DNA of 58,332 nt, taken from assembly GCA_024196135.1 (NCBI GenBank), contig JAMQCK010000124.1, positions 1 through 58,332 on the forward strand, in the 5' to 3' direction. A program made the position numbers and the translations under genes. The DNA comes from Pleurotus ostreatus/Saccharomyces cerevisiae fusant. Lineage: Eukaryota; Opisthokonta. The notes beneath the pieces were generated by a model, which ran no database searches, was not told the DNA's origin, and saw only the letters and a list, made by a program, of their open reading frames with translations. Positions 11,911 through 22,740 of this stretch are shown here, in pieces (position 1 is the first letter of the stretch; each line of letters starts with the position of its first letter).

Positions 11911-12175
11911 CCCGAGACGCTTGTCTCAGGGAAAGCGGCAACAACAAGCGGATGGAGCGTCGTGGGCGTCGTGGGCATCGTGAAACACAGCAGGTAAACG
12001 AGCGGCGTGGAACACGGTAAATATTTGAGCGGCGTGGGCGGCGTGGAACACAGTTAGCCCCGAGACGCTTGTCTCGGTGCAAGCAGCAGCAAGCGGATAG
12101 AGCGTCGTGGGCGTCGTGGAACACAGTAGGTAATTGAGCAGCATGGAACACAGTGGATTTGCAAGCAGCGCAAGG
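11911..12175. repeat. Degenerate 148-bp direct repeat with nested minisatellite
   Basis: GAGACGCTTGTCTC occurs at 11914 and 12062, 148 bp apart. The following roughly 95 bp match with changes, including GCGTCGTGGAACACAG motifs that also repeat within each copy. In the second copy CCGAGAC-GCTT-GTCTCGG is a perfect 7-bp stem with a 4-nt loop. Confidence 0.75.
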
Positions 12176-12291
12176 GGTGCGTGACCCGCGGGGATGTGTT
12201 GTGCAAGCAGGCAGGGAATAGGGGCAACATAAAAGTGATATGTACATTTGTGCAGGGACGCATGTCCCGTACACGGCAGCGGCAAAGCGGC

Positions 12292-12327
12292 ATGGGCGTC
12301 GTGGGCGTCGTGGGCGTCGTGGGACTG
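12292..12327. repeat. 9-bp minisatellite (GTGGGCGTC)
   Basis: About four consecutive 9-bp units, two of them exact, the first starting with A and the last diverging. The same motif recurs in the 148-bp repeats to the left. Confidence 0.8.
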
Positions 12328-12469
12328 GGGAAAGGACGTACCCCGTGAGGGAGATCTCGCTGATCGACCGCGAATACGCTTTCTAAACGAGGCATCTTGT
12401 GCTCGCAAGGTACTCAAGCGGGGTCAACGAGTCCCCCCCTCCTCTGCAAGCTTGTCCTTGATGCCTGGA

Positions 12470-12622
12470 TGCTGAAAGAGCGTACGCTCGTACGGCTCTG
12501 CAGATGTCGAAGGTGGCCGATCGAGCCAAGCAGCGGCGATCGGAAACCTTCGATCATCTCCCTTCGTCCATAGACCAACCTCCGGCCCGACCCTCGTTCC
12601 TCGGACCTTGCCGGACTCACAA
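12470..12622. repeat. Displaced fragment of the 372-bp unit
   Basis: These 153 bp match the last part of the 372-bp unit (TGCTGAAAGAGCG through GGACTCACAA) almost exactly but lie 700 bp beyond the array. Together with the truncated copy 3 they look like the two ends of an array interrupted by the 11770-12469 segment. Confidence 0.85.
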
Positions 12623-12807
12623 AATGGGTCCGCGTGCCCGAATCGCCTGTTGCCATTGCTGGCGATCATTGATGACGACTACATCGTAAGTAGTGCGCAC
12701 TGTACCAAGAATGAATCAGTGTCTTTATGCACACATGATCCAATGGGATATTATACAATGAAGTCCGTTTGCGTGCAAGGTCGTAGCATCATCATCCCAC
12801 CCACTCC

Positions 12808-14405
12808 TCACATGAGCAAAGCGACAGCGACCAAGCCCACTAGCATCGAGTCCAACAAGGCCGCTGTGTCTCCGAGCCGCACCGCCGCGTCCGTCTCTGG
12901 ATCCGTTGGCAGGTTCTGGTAGCCATACTGCACGTTCTGCGCCACCGACCCATTCAGGCACTCCCCATTCTCGATATCCAGTCCAATCAAATCATCCGGC
13001 ACATTGAAGAAAAAGTACGTCGAGTTGTCCAGCCCCTCGAACCCGCTCGTGTCGTACGGGAACTTGTCGCCGCTATCCGTCGCCGACGTGTTCCTCAGCA
13101 ATATGCACTGCACGTTCCCGTACTCCTTCGCGAGTGCCGGATAGTCGCGCATGATGTCCGCATTGCTCGTGTCGCCGATGAGCACGAACTTGCGGTTCGG
13201 GAACGTCTCGAGCGCGCGGCGGAGCGCGACAGCGCGTACTCGGAACGTCTGCTCGAAGGTAGTGAAGTTGTAGGGGCGCGTGTCGAAGGAGCCGAGGGGG
13301 TAATTGCCAAAGATGAAGGACTCGTACATGCGCGTGGCGGGCTCGGGCGTTGTGGTGAGGTAGTGAAAGTGCGCGCTGGGGATCGTCTCGAGCCAGTGCG
13401 CATAGACGGCGGGCATGTTGGACCAGGGAATAAAGGGGTTGGCGAAGGAGTTGTTGAGCCCGGAGAGGGGCGCGTATATGCGTGTGACGCGCAGGATATC
13501 GTCGATGTCGGCAAGGAAGGTAATGCCCTCTGGTGGGACGAGGAAAGCGGAGCTATTGCCGACTAAGAGGTAGTGAGAACATAGCCGAGATCCATTAGGA
13601 ATGCACGTACGTTCACCCGCGTTCGTCCGCACTTCAATCCTATGCACTCGCTCTCCCAGATCGGCCTGGATACTCTCATTCATGCTGATGAACTGATTGA
13701 ACTCGCCGCGCGAATCGGTTGGCAGTGGAAATGTGAAGTTGAGTATCGGGCTGTCTTGCGACTCCTTCGTTGCATTATACAGCGTGAAGGTGAGGGACAG
13801 GTCGGATACTGGGAGGGAATATATCGCGCAAGTGAGGTTGCGTGCTTGATCTTGCTGTGTCTCGTTGAGCTCGGACACGTCCTTCTCCGGTAAGAACGCA
13901 TTGGTAAGGTCGTCGAGCTTGGAGCTATTGTCCAGCGGCTGGCGATACGCTTGTCCGTGGAAGAGGGCGCTCCATCCATTGTCGGTACGGTTCGCATACC
14001 CACTGCATGCATTGTCAGTGATGTTGCAAGTGTATACACTACATGCACTCACGGGACATTGAGTATGCGCACAGGAAGCTGTTCAATCTGCTCGTCGCTG
14101 AGCCCTGCCTGACTCTTGATGTCGTCCGAAGACGGCACGTCGAAGCCCGGGATCATGCCCGCGACCGCCTCGGTCGGAACCGCAGATGCTAGCGACGAGT
14201 ACACACTCTGCACCGCAGATGGAAGCGCTGAAGTGAGCGCATCGCCCGCCTCGGAGGTCAAGCTTCCAGCCACAGAGGTCGCGCTCGAGATGATGTCCCG
14301 CCGATCGGGGATGATGGCTGGCACGGTCGCCGTCGCGGGCGGCGCACCCGCGGCGACCTCAAAAGCGCAGACAAGCGCGAGCAGCCTGAGCGAGCTCAAC
14401 GACAT
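12808..14405 (-). CDS. Secreted App1-like (DUF2183) phosphatase-domain protein, probably GPI-anchored
   Basis: The ATG at 14403-14405 opens a signal peptide (MSLSSLRLLALVCAFEVAAG). Two introns, near 13990-14052 and 13566-13613, give a protein of about 500 residues. The DUF2183/App1 catalytic block appears as FLADIDDILRVTRIY, then NMPAVYAHW, HYLTTTPEPA and GNYPLGSFDTRP, and later KFVLIGDTSNADIM, typical of HAD-like phosphatidate phosphatases. The usual DxDxT is DIDDI here, so the Thr is replaced. Many NxS/T sites and the signal peptide place it in the secretory path. The C-terminal 20 or so residues are hydrophobic (LLDSMLVGLVAVALLM) and could be a GPI signal or an anchor. The enzyme substrate is not proven. 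Confidence 0.8.
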
Positions 14406-15394
14406 GACGAAAGGGCACGAGGGATGGAAGAGGGTAGGACCGTGCCCTGGACTTGCAGGCGGGGGCGCTATATGAGGCACATGCGGAGGGTATGACGCAG
14501 TCGTTACAGTTGGCAACGTTGAGGGCTTGCATGACGATTGGCAACCAAACTACTGGTATTGGAGCGACATGGGCTTGGCAGAATGGTTATGCAGTGAGCC
14601 TCAAGGTTGTGGATGGGTCCGTCGCCGCGAATTGGGCCCGGGAGGTTTGCAGACTCGGCTGTCTGGCCTCATCGATCATCCCTAGATATACAAAGGTAGG
14701 CGGTCGACAAGTTGTAATGGGATGAAGCGTAAGTTTGAGGGTATTCTTCGTGAGAGGTGCCAGGGTCAAAGGCTAGGACAGTGGTGAATTAGAGCCTATT
14801 CAGTAGCCAGTATAGACCAACAACGCACCACTTCACTTCCATGTAAGCACTCAAGCCTTGACATTTCACAGGAGCGTAGTGAGATTGTGGATGTGAAGAC
14901 GACAGCCTACTTTGTGTAACATGCTGAATGCGGAGACAGTCAGATTACTGGCCTCCAGGTGTCACGATATGAGCCCATTGACTGGAGCATTGTAAGAGCC
15001 AGGTGGTACTGGATAGCACTTCTAGGTGAACTCGAGGAGAGAGTAAAACGCTTTGAGATTGGTGGTAATTAGCCTGTGCCGCGCGCCAGAAGACGACATC
15101 AAGGTATGATCCAAGAACAATGCCTTCCAAAAGCGGGAGAATAGAGGACCGGCGTCTGCCGGGGCATTTGTACACATTTGCCCGTTCTAACTTACGGACG
15201 CGCTCTTCAGTGATATTGGATGCCATTAGCGCCACTCCAGAAACTTGAATTCTGCAGGCGGGTAAGTAGGACATATGTGGTCCCTGTACGAGTATCGATA
15301 TAACCCAATTCAGGGCAGCTCCCTGCCTCATCGAGATCTCCAAACTTTCCCGAATCCTTCGCTTCCACTGTTTCACCTCGCAGCATCGCCGGCT
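14406..15394. other. Intergenic region upstream of the App1-like gene
   Basis: It holds the promoter of the App1-like gene on the right-hand side of its start, and the 3' end of the next gene. A 143-codon minus-strand frame at 14945-15376 has no family resemblance and ends 19 bp from the next stop, so it may be 3' UTR. Nothing else is recognisable. Confidence 0.45.
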
Positions 15395-17092
15395 TCACCG
15401 CCCAGCTTCACTGGCCTCTATTCCCACCGTCCGTGGCCACGGCAGCGACCGCCGCGTCTTTGCGGGGTACACGACCATCTCGCCCAACGGCATAGGCAGA
15501 GGATCCGGCTCGAACGGTTCAGACGAGCCATAGAACACAGGCTCTCCCGTCGTCGTGGGCCCGGGCTCAGGCGCTTTCCGAGGCGCCTCGCTCTCCCTTT
15601 CTCGACGGACGAGTGGATCTCGCCATTCCCGCGCCGACTGCCACTCCCGCCAGGACTGCCATTCTGGACGGGCGGCCCACGCACGGTCAGCAGCGGCGCG
15701 ACCACCGTTTACGGCGGTCGATGTATCGTCATCGACGAGGACCCAGGCGTCGCCCTGCTCGTTGCGCTCGAGGTTGCGGGAAACGCCTAGACGGACACGC
15801 GGGTCGCCGTGCGCGGAATCGGGGGTGATAGGGGCGCGTGTTACTGGTGGTTCACGGGAAGGCTCGCGTAGCTCGTTGCCGTCAACGTCGTAGCGCACTG
15901 TGGATTGCGTTAGTAAACACGCGAACGTGTACATGTCAGACGTACCGGTTCGCGCCACAGGTCGCGGAGGTCGCGGCGCCTGAGGCGTTGCCAGATCCCA
16001 CAGATAGGAAGCGCGCACATCCGCAGCCCTACGCTCTGCATTGCTCACGGTGACACTCTCATTCTCCGCCATCGACTCGGGCTCGGCGAACAGCACAGGC
16101 CGAGGGGGGAGCATCGGCGACGACGGCGACGCAATGTTCTGCACACTGCCCAGCCCCGATAAGGTCGACAACCGACTCTGAGGCCCCGGCTGCCGGCCAG
16201 AGGGTGTCTGCCTCCCAGAGGGCGTCTGCCGCCCCGCAGACGCCCCCTGATCCGATCCGCCCGCCTGTGTGGCGCGCGTGCGGATGTATAATTCGCTACC
16301 AGCCCCGGGCGTGCGAGCGCGGGGCTCCAGCGGCGACAGGGCATCCCCGTCGATGTTGGCGGGGCGCGCGTCGGGCGTGCGCGAAAGTGTGCGCATGATT
16401 CGCAGGGCGGGGAGGGTGCCCCGATCGCCAGACGCGCCCGGGCTGGCCTCGCGGGCGGTGACGCGCCGCCCGAGCGTCGTCTGCGCCTCCTCGTCCCCGC
16501 GGCGGAGAACGAAGGCGTGCTCTGAGCGGCGCTCGGCGAGGGAGGGTCGGCTGCGCGGGCTGAGAGGTGACCGTACGCCGGTCACGGGGGAGGGTATAGG
16601 GAGGGGGCCCGCCCGCAGCGCCGGCGTTCCCGGCGCTGAGGACACATGCGAGTCGTAGCGCATCGCGAACTGGCGGATGCGATTGTATGTTTCGGGAGGA
16701 AGGGTGGGCCGGAGACGCTCCAGCTCGTGTAAGGTGGTGGTGGCTACGGGCGAGCGAGACGTGCTTGCAGCGGCCGCTGTTGTTGTTGTCGGGCGGCGCT
16801 CATCGTCATCGTGATCGACGAGCGAGATGGCTTCGTGGCCGGGGTCCATGAGCGACATGGTGTCTTCTAGTTGGCGCGAGTGCGATGGGAGCGAGGCCGT
16901 GAGCTCCATCAGGCTCTGGCGCACTTGGCGCAGGCGGCGATATGTTGCCTGTAGCGTCTCCGACGTCTGACGGAGGCTGTTCTGCGCATTCAAGTTGCGC
17001 GTGATGTCCGAGGTGAACGATGGGGACGGAAGATCCTGGAAATCCTCCGTGTATAGTGATTGTGTCGGCGAGGGGTATGCGTTCTCCGCCAT
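15395..17092 (-). CDS. Uncharacterised disordered protein with a short coiled coil
   Basis: I do not recognise this gene. The ATG at 17090-17092 (MAENAYPSPTQ) gives about 550 residues after removing one intron near 15899-15946, which joins VART to VRYDVDGN. Residues 35-70 form a likely coiled coil (NSLRQTSETLQATYRRLRQV). The rest is rich in Ser, Pro, Arg and Thr and probably unstructured. It includes three GRQTPS/GRQPG repeats, a Trp-rich stretch (EWQSWREWQSAREWRD) and a conserved-looking end (GEMVVYPAKTRRSLPWP). The continuous coding frame and the clean intron argue for a real gene. The frame stays open upstream to 17263, but this ATG fits better. Confidence 0.65.
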   Translation of the reverse strand: MAENAYPSPTQSLYTEDFQDLPSPSFTSDITRNLNAQNSLRQTSETLQATYRRLRQVRQSLMELTASLPSHSRQLEDTMSLMDPGHEAISLVDHDDDERRPTTTTAAAASTSRSPVATTTLHELERLRPTLPPETYNRIRQFAMRYDSHVSSAPGTPALRAGPLPIPSPVTGVRSPLSPRSRPSLAERRSEHAFVLRRGDEEAQTTLGRRVTAREASPGASGDRGTLPALRIMRTLSRTPDARPANIDGDALSPLEPRARTPGAGSELYIRTRATQAGGSDQGASAGRQTPSGRQTPSGRQPGPQSRLSTLSGLGSVQNIASPSSPMLPPRPVLFAEPESMAENESVTVSNAERRAADVRASYLWDLATPQAPRPPRPVARTGTSDMYTFACLLTQSTVRYDVDGNELREPSREPPVTRAPITPDSAHGDPRVRLGVSRNLERNEQGDAWVLVDDDTSTAVNGGRAAADRAWAARPEWQSWREWQSAREWRDPLVRRERESEAPRKAPEPGPTTTGEPVFYGSSEPFEPDPLPMPLGEMVVYPAKTRRSLPWPRTVGIEASEAGR

Positions 17093-17680
17093 CGTTTGCG
17101 GACCGCCTGAAGATAGAGAAAGATAAGAAAGTGTATTAGGGAGAGACAAATGAGAAGGAAATAAAGGAGGGCCTTGAGCTTCTGTAAGCCAAGGCTGAGC
17201 TTGGGAAGTCGTGGTGAAAGTATAGTGAGAGGCCAGCAGCTCCGGGAGGAGCGTGACACGCATTCAGTGTCACGTCGATCACGCGTTGGTGCCACCAAGC
17301 GCCCATACGCGGAAATCACCACAGGAACAATAGCATCCCCGTCATCTTCCTCTACACGAGCTGCGCTAGCATAAGCATCTCCCTTTCCAACGACAATCTC
17401 GAGTGTGCACGGTCCATCGCTTCAAGGTGGCGAGCATCTGGGGCTTGGCGGAATTTGCCGAGGCTATGTAGCCGAAAGTCCATGCTTTGCGTGTTTCTGA
17501 GGAATCTCGACTGATAAACAAGGATGAAGGGGGACAAGAGGAGTGGTGATATTTGCTACATACGAATGAGGGGTGATACAACTGCTGTCTGAACTGTACC
17601 TCATCTAAACCACTTAGACCCTCTAAAACCTCCGAAGCGTCTGCGGCGGCCTCCACTGACTTGAGCCAGCCATCACCAGC
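17093..17680. other. Intergenic region
   Basis: This 588-bp stretch holds the promoter of the disordered-protein gene and the 3' region of the MFS gene. I see no gene or repeat. Confidence 0.5.
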
Positions 17681-19722
17681 CTAAGTCTCAGTGACTTCCG
17701 GCTCAGCATTGCGCGTCCTCTTCCTCAGGAGATCCAACAGTCTCCTCCCAAGCGGCCTCTCTCCGGTGTAGCAGAACGCGAGGGTGAGGCTCATGACCGA
17801 AAGTCCCAACGCGAGGAGGCAGACTGCCAGCCACCCCCTGGTGAGGTGGTCGTACATCTGTATGCGAATCAGTTTGTTGTCGTTCCTCAGAGTAGGTCAT
17901 AAACACCTGGCCGCCAACCACAGGTCCGACTGAAGATCCGATACCGTACGCCAGGTTGAAGGCGCCGTATACATGAGCGTCTAACGATTGTCAGTCGGGA
18001 TATGTGCCTGGAAGATGAACAGGACAACGTACATCCGACACCTTCGATATCTCGAGCGACAGCAGCTAGCTCAGCCGTCAGCGGCGAGACCACGCCCGAG
18101 ACGAAAAGGTCTGCGGTGCAGGCAACGATCAGAAATTAGTTTAGCACGAGAAAGGTCTTTACTCACTCTCGAAGCAGTACGCCACGATGAACAACGCCAG
18201 ATGCCCATCGATCGTGATGACGGCCCACCACGGAAGGCCGAGCAGGAGCGACCACGAGATCGCCCACTCTGCGCCTTTGTAGTCCGTGTACCAGCCGGTG
18301 AATGGCGAAGCTATGGATCAGAAGGTCGATTGAATAATTCTGAGGCTGAGATGGTGGCGAGTCACGTACAAAACAACGTCGGAATGACCCCTGCAAGGTA
18401 AATCAAGCCGACCTTGGACGAGCTAAGGCCATAATTGTCCTCGAGATGCAGCGGCATAGTGGGTTCTTGGGCGCTGTACGCGATACTAGAGGAAGGAAAC
18501 CCAGTCAGCGAACCGTCCTGCAATGATTGCAACGCGAAGACGTACCCCCAGACGAAGGTCATGAAGACAGTCACGATCGCGCGAGGCGAGCGGCGGAGCT
18601 TGTGCAGGACTTGCATCGCAGAGAAATGGGGCTTGTGAGAAGGGCTATTCGACGTCGTTCGCGCCACGGCATTTTGGGGCGTGGCGGCCGAGGGCGATGT
18701 CCGGCCCTCTCCCGCCTCTCCTGGAGCTGGTAAAGCACCCGTTTGCGCTTCGCCGCCTTCTTGAGGCGTGCCTTCATTCGCAACTTGGGCTTCACCGACG
18801 GTGACAGGGGGCTTTTCCGCGCATCCGGCCTCCTCGTCGCGAGCCTCGGGCTGCGCAACCTCGACCTCCGCTGCTGGGTCGATTCCCCATCGCAAGGCAT
18901 CCTTGCGCTCGATGATGATTAGGCGACCGACCAGATCTGCGACGCTGCAGCCGATACCGAAGATGAAGGGGCCGCGGAAGCCAAATCGCTCGTACAGCGC
19001 ACCACCAACCGGCGGGCCCACGATCGACCTATCGACAGTCAGCATCTCATCCACATAACCCCAACCACGCTCAATCGACTCGGAGCCAGCGAACGAACGA
19101 TGCGCTACTCACCCAACCGACAGCCCCATCATCGCAAAGCCCAGCATCTTCCCAACCGAGCTCGCCGGCGTGCAGTCGCACAGCAGCGCGAGCCCAAGCA
19201 CCCACACAATACTACTCGCAAAGCCCTGGATGATGCGCGCGAGGCACATCACCCAGTACGTCGGCGCCTCCATCATCATGACCTGCGAGCCGACGAGGAT
19301 GAGAAGGCCGACGATGAGCGGCCAGCGGCGCGCGCCCCAGCGCTCGGAAAGGATGGCGATGGGGATGGTGACTGCGAGGGTGGCGTGAGGGGTGTGGGAT
19401 ATGAGAGAAAGCAGAACTTACATGCAGCGAGGCCGGCGGAGTAGGCGAAGAGTAGCCATCCCACCAGGCCGGATACGCCACTATATCCAAGCTCCTGCAG
19501 CTGGAAAGGCAGGACCGGGATGATGATGGAGTAAACAAGAAGATCGGTAGTGATTCCTGAGAGGATCGTTAGTAAGCTGGTGGTCTTTCCATTGCATGCT
19601 ACTGGTGCCATAAACCACTCAGGGGTAGAAGGAAACTCACCCAACCCTACGACTATCGTCGTAAACCATGACGAAGACCGCCAGCGCAGGCCTAACGGCG
19701 GCGAAGCAGTACTCTCTAACAT
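17681..19722 (-). CDS. MFS transporter, DHA1/SLC18-like
   Basis: Twelve-helix drug:H+ antiporter-type carrier, closest in pattern to the fungal vesicular-amine-transporter-like group. The ATG is at 19720-19722. Intron 1 joins TTIVVGL to GITTDLLVYSIIIPVLP, giving helix 1. The next exons give GLVGWLLFAYSAGL, ILSERWGARRWPLIVG (the loop 2-3 MFS signature), CDCTPASSVGKMLGFAMMG and PPVGGALYERFGFRGPF (motif C-like). The central loop between helices 6 and 7 is long, acidic and low in complexity (about 90 residues, EEAGCAEKPP through SPSHKPHF). The second half has GLIYLAGVIPTLF, GVVSPLTAELAAVA and VGPVVGGQ. The last exon ends RTRNAEPEVTET, stop 17681-17683. Substrate is unknown. Confidence 0.88.
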
Positions 19723-20535
19723 AGCGAAGAGCGTCTAGTATCGTACGAGGTCCGTGTTTCTAGTTGTCGTCGCAGTCGCACTGCCTTTTTACCGTTTTCC
19801 TTTTCACGTTCCTGGGTCGGTGGAGGTCAGAGCCCCTCTTCCTACTCGTCGTCCTGGTGCGATTATATGTACAGCCTGAGCCGCGGCCAGTAAAAATCAC
19901 CCCAGACACATAAGCGAGTGGCAAGAAGAACGAATGAGACGGAACCAAGGTCAGGCCATGAGTCAAGACATGGCGTCAGACGGAGGCCGGGGGCGCCACA
20001 TGGCGGAATGCCGGGGGAATACGTCGATTCGGATGCCGACGAAAAACAAAGGTTGCCCGAAGAGGAGGATCGATCGGCGAAAGAAAGGCTTGGCGTCGGA
20101 CCTACATGTGAAAGCAGAGGTAAACACGGTGGCATAGGGCCTGACTTAGGCAGCATAAGCAAATTGGATGTGCTTCGTCTATTCCTGCGGACGGGTTTGA
20201 AAGAACCTCGGAAGCACACAAGAAGATGAGGGAGAAGAGCAGGTCGGGTGGTGTTCCATAAGTAGTCTAGTAAATATGCAGTCTGTCTGTCTAAAAGTCT
20301 AGTGTCGTCGCGGTCATCCCATTATGCTACAGCGCGTACCTAAAGTGAGTTTCGTAGAACCCTGATGTAAGTAGAGATATCATGTATGTACAAAGATCAT
20401 CCACCCCCGTCTATCACACAACTCAACCTGTGAACCGATACTGAGAACTTCGATGTTGATGGGAACTCCTTCAATGTTGGTGAGAACTCCTTCGATCCTG
20501 GTGAACGACCACTTCGATGATAACAGCCAACTCCT
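19723..20535. other. Intergenic region between the arrestin 3' end and the MFS promoter
   Basis: It holds the MFS promoter and, on the right, the 3' UTR of the arrestin gene. The latter contains an imperfect tandem motif (ACTCCTTCxATxxTGGTGA) at about 20447-20540. Open frames here are short and unlike any family. Confidence 0.45.
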
Positions 20536-22740
20536 TCAGCCGCTCACAGCTGACGCGAGCCGCGATCCTTCCAACCTGTCGTACGCTGGCGGCGCCTCGC
20601 CAGACTCGCTCTCCTGTCCCGCGATGAGGCGCTCAAAGTGCGCATTCCGGCCGAACAAGTGCTGCAGCGCACCCCCCGCCAGACTCGGAATCTGCCGCGG
20701 GTCCGCATTCACCTCATCTATCGCCGCAATGCTCACATCGGACGAATCCGAGCCCGTGCGACCGTCGCGCCCCTCTCTCCCCTCCGCCCGGCTCCCCTCG
20801 CTGTACTGCGGCAGACACAGCGCGCCCGGGTCGCAGCGCGAGGAGAACACCTGGATCGGCGTCTGCACCGTCACGTCGTACAGCTTCCGACGGCCCGTCT
20901 TCGGGTCTACCTCCTGGTCGCTCTCGACGCGGATGAGGAACTTGGCGGCGTGCGTGACCATCACGCCCGCGCGGCGGTTGCGGTTCGTGGGGCGGAGGAG
21001 GTTGGGCACGCGCGCGGTGCCGCTGACGCGCCAGGGCCCCGGGCCTGTCCAGGTGCTCGCGAGGTCGTCGAGGTCCTCTTGCTGGGCGTCGGCGCTGGAC
21101 TGCGCGAGGGTGTGCAGGGGTGACTTGCGCACGTCGCCGTCGAGGGGAAGGATGGGCCCGCCGACTTCGTGCTTGATCATCATGAGTGGGACGCGCAGCA
21201 CTGGGTCGGTGCGGGCGGTCTCATCTTGATGCGCGAGATACACGGTTTGCTCTGGACAGGGGATCAGCCTCACACGAACGCGCAGTATCAGAATGGACGC
21301 ACCCTCAACGAACAGCGCAAGGCGATGGATACGGACCTTCGTGAGAGGCAATAGCGTCAACGAGAAGGGAACCGTCGCGCCGATGAAGAAGCTGCGCGCA
21401 GAGATCGTGAGCGCGTACTGCAGCTGCTCATGCCACGACCGCTCGACGATGATGTTCGCCGTATCCTCCGTATCATCCTCGGTCGGACACGTGATGACCG
21501 TGACGGTGTGCGACTCGTGCAGCCGCGTCGCGAACGCGCCCTGCCGCTGCACAGTTGCGTTGAGCTTCCATACCACCGATCCAAACTCCGTCTCCAGCGA
21601 AGGCGGCGCATTGCCGGGGACAGTGAACGAGATGGGGTACGTGTACGTGCCCGCAGGGAACTCCTTCCATCCCAAAGAGAGTTCCGGTGGGAGAACATCG
21701 TCTTCCTCGTCTTCGTCGAAGGCGGTCGCAGGTGGGGGTTTAGACTTGGACCGCACCGCGCGGGAACGCGAACGCCGGTCGTCCGTTCCGCGCGTCTCTT
21801 CGTGGTCATGCGAGTGGGCGTGCTCCACCTTCGGCGACTTTTGGCGCCAGGAAGAGAAGAGGTGTGGTACGGGGAGATGTGGCAGGTGAAACGAACGCGA
21901 GTGGGAATGGGAGTGAGAGTGGGGATGGAAACCGGCATGTTTGGCATGTGCGGCTTCCTTTGAGCTCGAAGGGGTGATGACTGGGGAGGACTGCCGGGTG
22001 GAGGAAGGCGTACTGCGTCGTGATTCCGGAGCCGAGGGACTGGGGCGGACACCGGCCATAGAGAGGTTTGGTGGTGGCGGGAGGGATAGGTTCGGATTGG
22101 AACGGGAGGTCGTCAACTGTCCGATCGAAGGGAGGGAGTCCATGGGTGTCGTAGAGAAGGCCTGTGGCGGATGGTGGCGGAAGTAGTCGTCCGCTTCTTC
22201 CCTCGTCGGGGTATAGGGAGGGCTGGGGACAACATCGGCCCAGGGAGCGCGAGGGGGAGTGAGGAGTGTAGGCACGGATTCGATCGTTCCCTCGGCGCTT
22301 CCGCTGGCGCTATTGCTCACGCTGGGCTGGCTGCTGTCGTCCTGCTCGAGAAAGATGCCTGGCCCAACCGAAGAAGCGCGGCGCGGCTTGGGTTGCGACT
22401 TGAACAACGTCTGAGACTGATGGTAGATGCGTGCAGTGTCCGTGTACTCGACGTGATGCGTTCCCAAGCCTGAAGGAACGGTCAGCGAAGGAACGAAAGG
22501 GCGCTCAAGGGGACACGCACCATCTGGCCACTGCACCTGCGAAGTGCCCACAAGCTCTACGTCAATAGAGCAGATGCGCGCAGGTTTCGTGAGGTGCACG
22601 ATGAGCAGTCCGCGGAGTGAAGCAGGGGCTTGTGGCGCTTCATCGGCGCTCTCTGGGTCGGAGGGGACTCGTAGAAAGAGAGCCGACTCGTTGAGTCGGA
22701 CGTGGACATGGCTTTTCTTGCTGGAGTGAGGGTTTGGCAT
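20536..22740 (-). CDS. Alpha-arrestin (arrestin-related trafficking adaptor)
   Basis: Adaptor that links membrane transporters to a Rsp5-type ubiquitin ligase for endocytosis. The ATG is at 22738-22740. The arrestin N domain starts VHVRLNESALFLRVP and LRGLLIVHLTKPARICSIDV. Intron 1 (near 22470-22519) joins WPDG to LGTHHVEYTDTARIYH. A long Ser/Pro/His-rich disordered insert follows (HPHSHSHSHSRS). The N domain resumes at FPAGTYTYPISFTVP. The C domain has LTISARSFFIGATVPFSLTL. A 51-nt in-frame intron near 21252-21302 is best removed (LFVE then EQTVYLAHQ). The C-terminus carries an LPQY and a PPAY (APPAYDRL), the expected WW-domain ligands. The in-frame intron could be retained without breaking the frame. 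Confidence 0.88.
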   Translation of the reverse strand: MPNPHSSKKSHVHVRLNESALFLRVPSDPESADEAPQAPASLRGLLIVHLTKPARICSIDVELVGTSQVQWPDGACPLERPFVPSLTVPSGLGTHHVEYTDTARIYHQSQTLFKSQPKPRRASSVGPGIFLEQDDSSQPSVSNSASGSAEGTIESVPTLLTPPRAPWADVVPSPPYTPTREEADDYFRHHPPQAFSTTPMDSLPSIGQLTTSRSNPNLSLPPPPNLSMAGVRPSPSAPESRRSTPSSTRQSSPVITPSSSKEAAHAKHAGFHPHSHSHSHSRSFHLPHLPVPHLFSSWRQKSPKVEHAHSHDHEETRGTDDRRSRSRAVRSKSKPPPATAFDEDEEDDVLPPELSLGWKEFPAGTYTYPISFTVPGNAPPSLETEFGSVVWKLNATVQRQGAFATRLHESHTVTVITCPTEDDTEDTANIIVERSWHEQLQYALTISARSFFIGATVPFSLTLLPLTKVRIHRLALFVEGASILILRVRVRLIPCPEQTVYLAHQDETARTDPVLRVPLMMIKHEVGGPILPLDGDVRKSPLHTLAQSSADAQQEDLDDLASTWTGPGPWRVSGTARVPNLLRPTNRNRRAGVMVTHAAKFLIRVESDQEVDPKTGRRKLYDVTVQTPIQVFSSRCDPGALCLPQYSEGSRAEGREGRDGRTGSDSSDVSIAAIDEVNADPRQIPSLAGGALQHLFGRNAHFERLIAGQESESGEAPPAYDRLEGSRLASAVSG

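Noticed and set aside
11792..12417. Long minus-strand frames (160 codons) in the repeat region
   Set aside because: They follow the 148-bp repeat, which simply lacks stops in these frames; composition is repetitive with no family.
14945..15376. 143-codon minus-strand frame
   Set aside because: No recognisable family; lies just beyond the stop of the disordered-protein gene and is more likely its 3' UTR.
19863..20219. 118-codon minus-strand frame upstream of the MFS gene
   Set aside because: Overlapping frames on the other strand, no domain, low plausibility.
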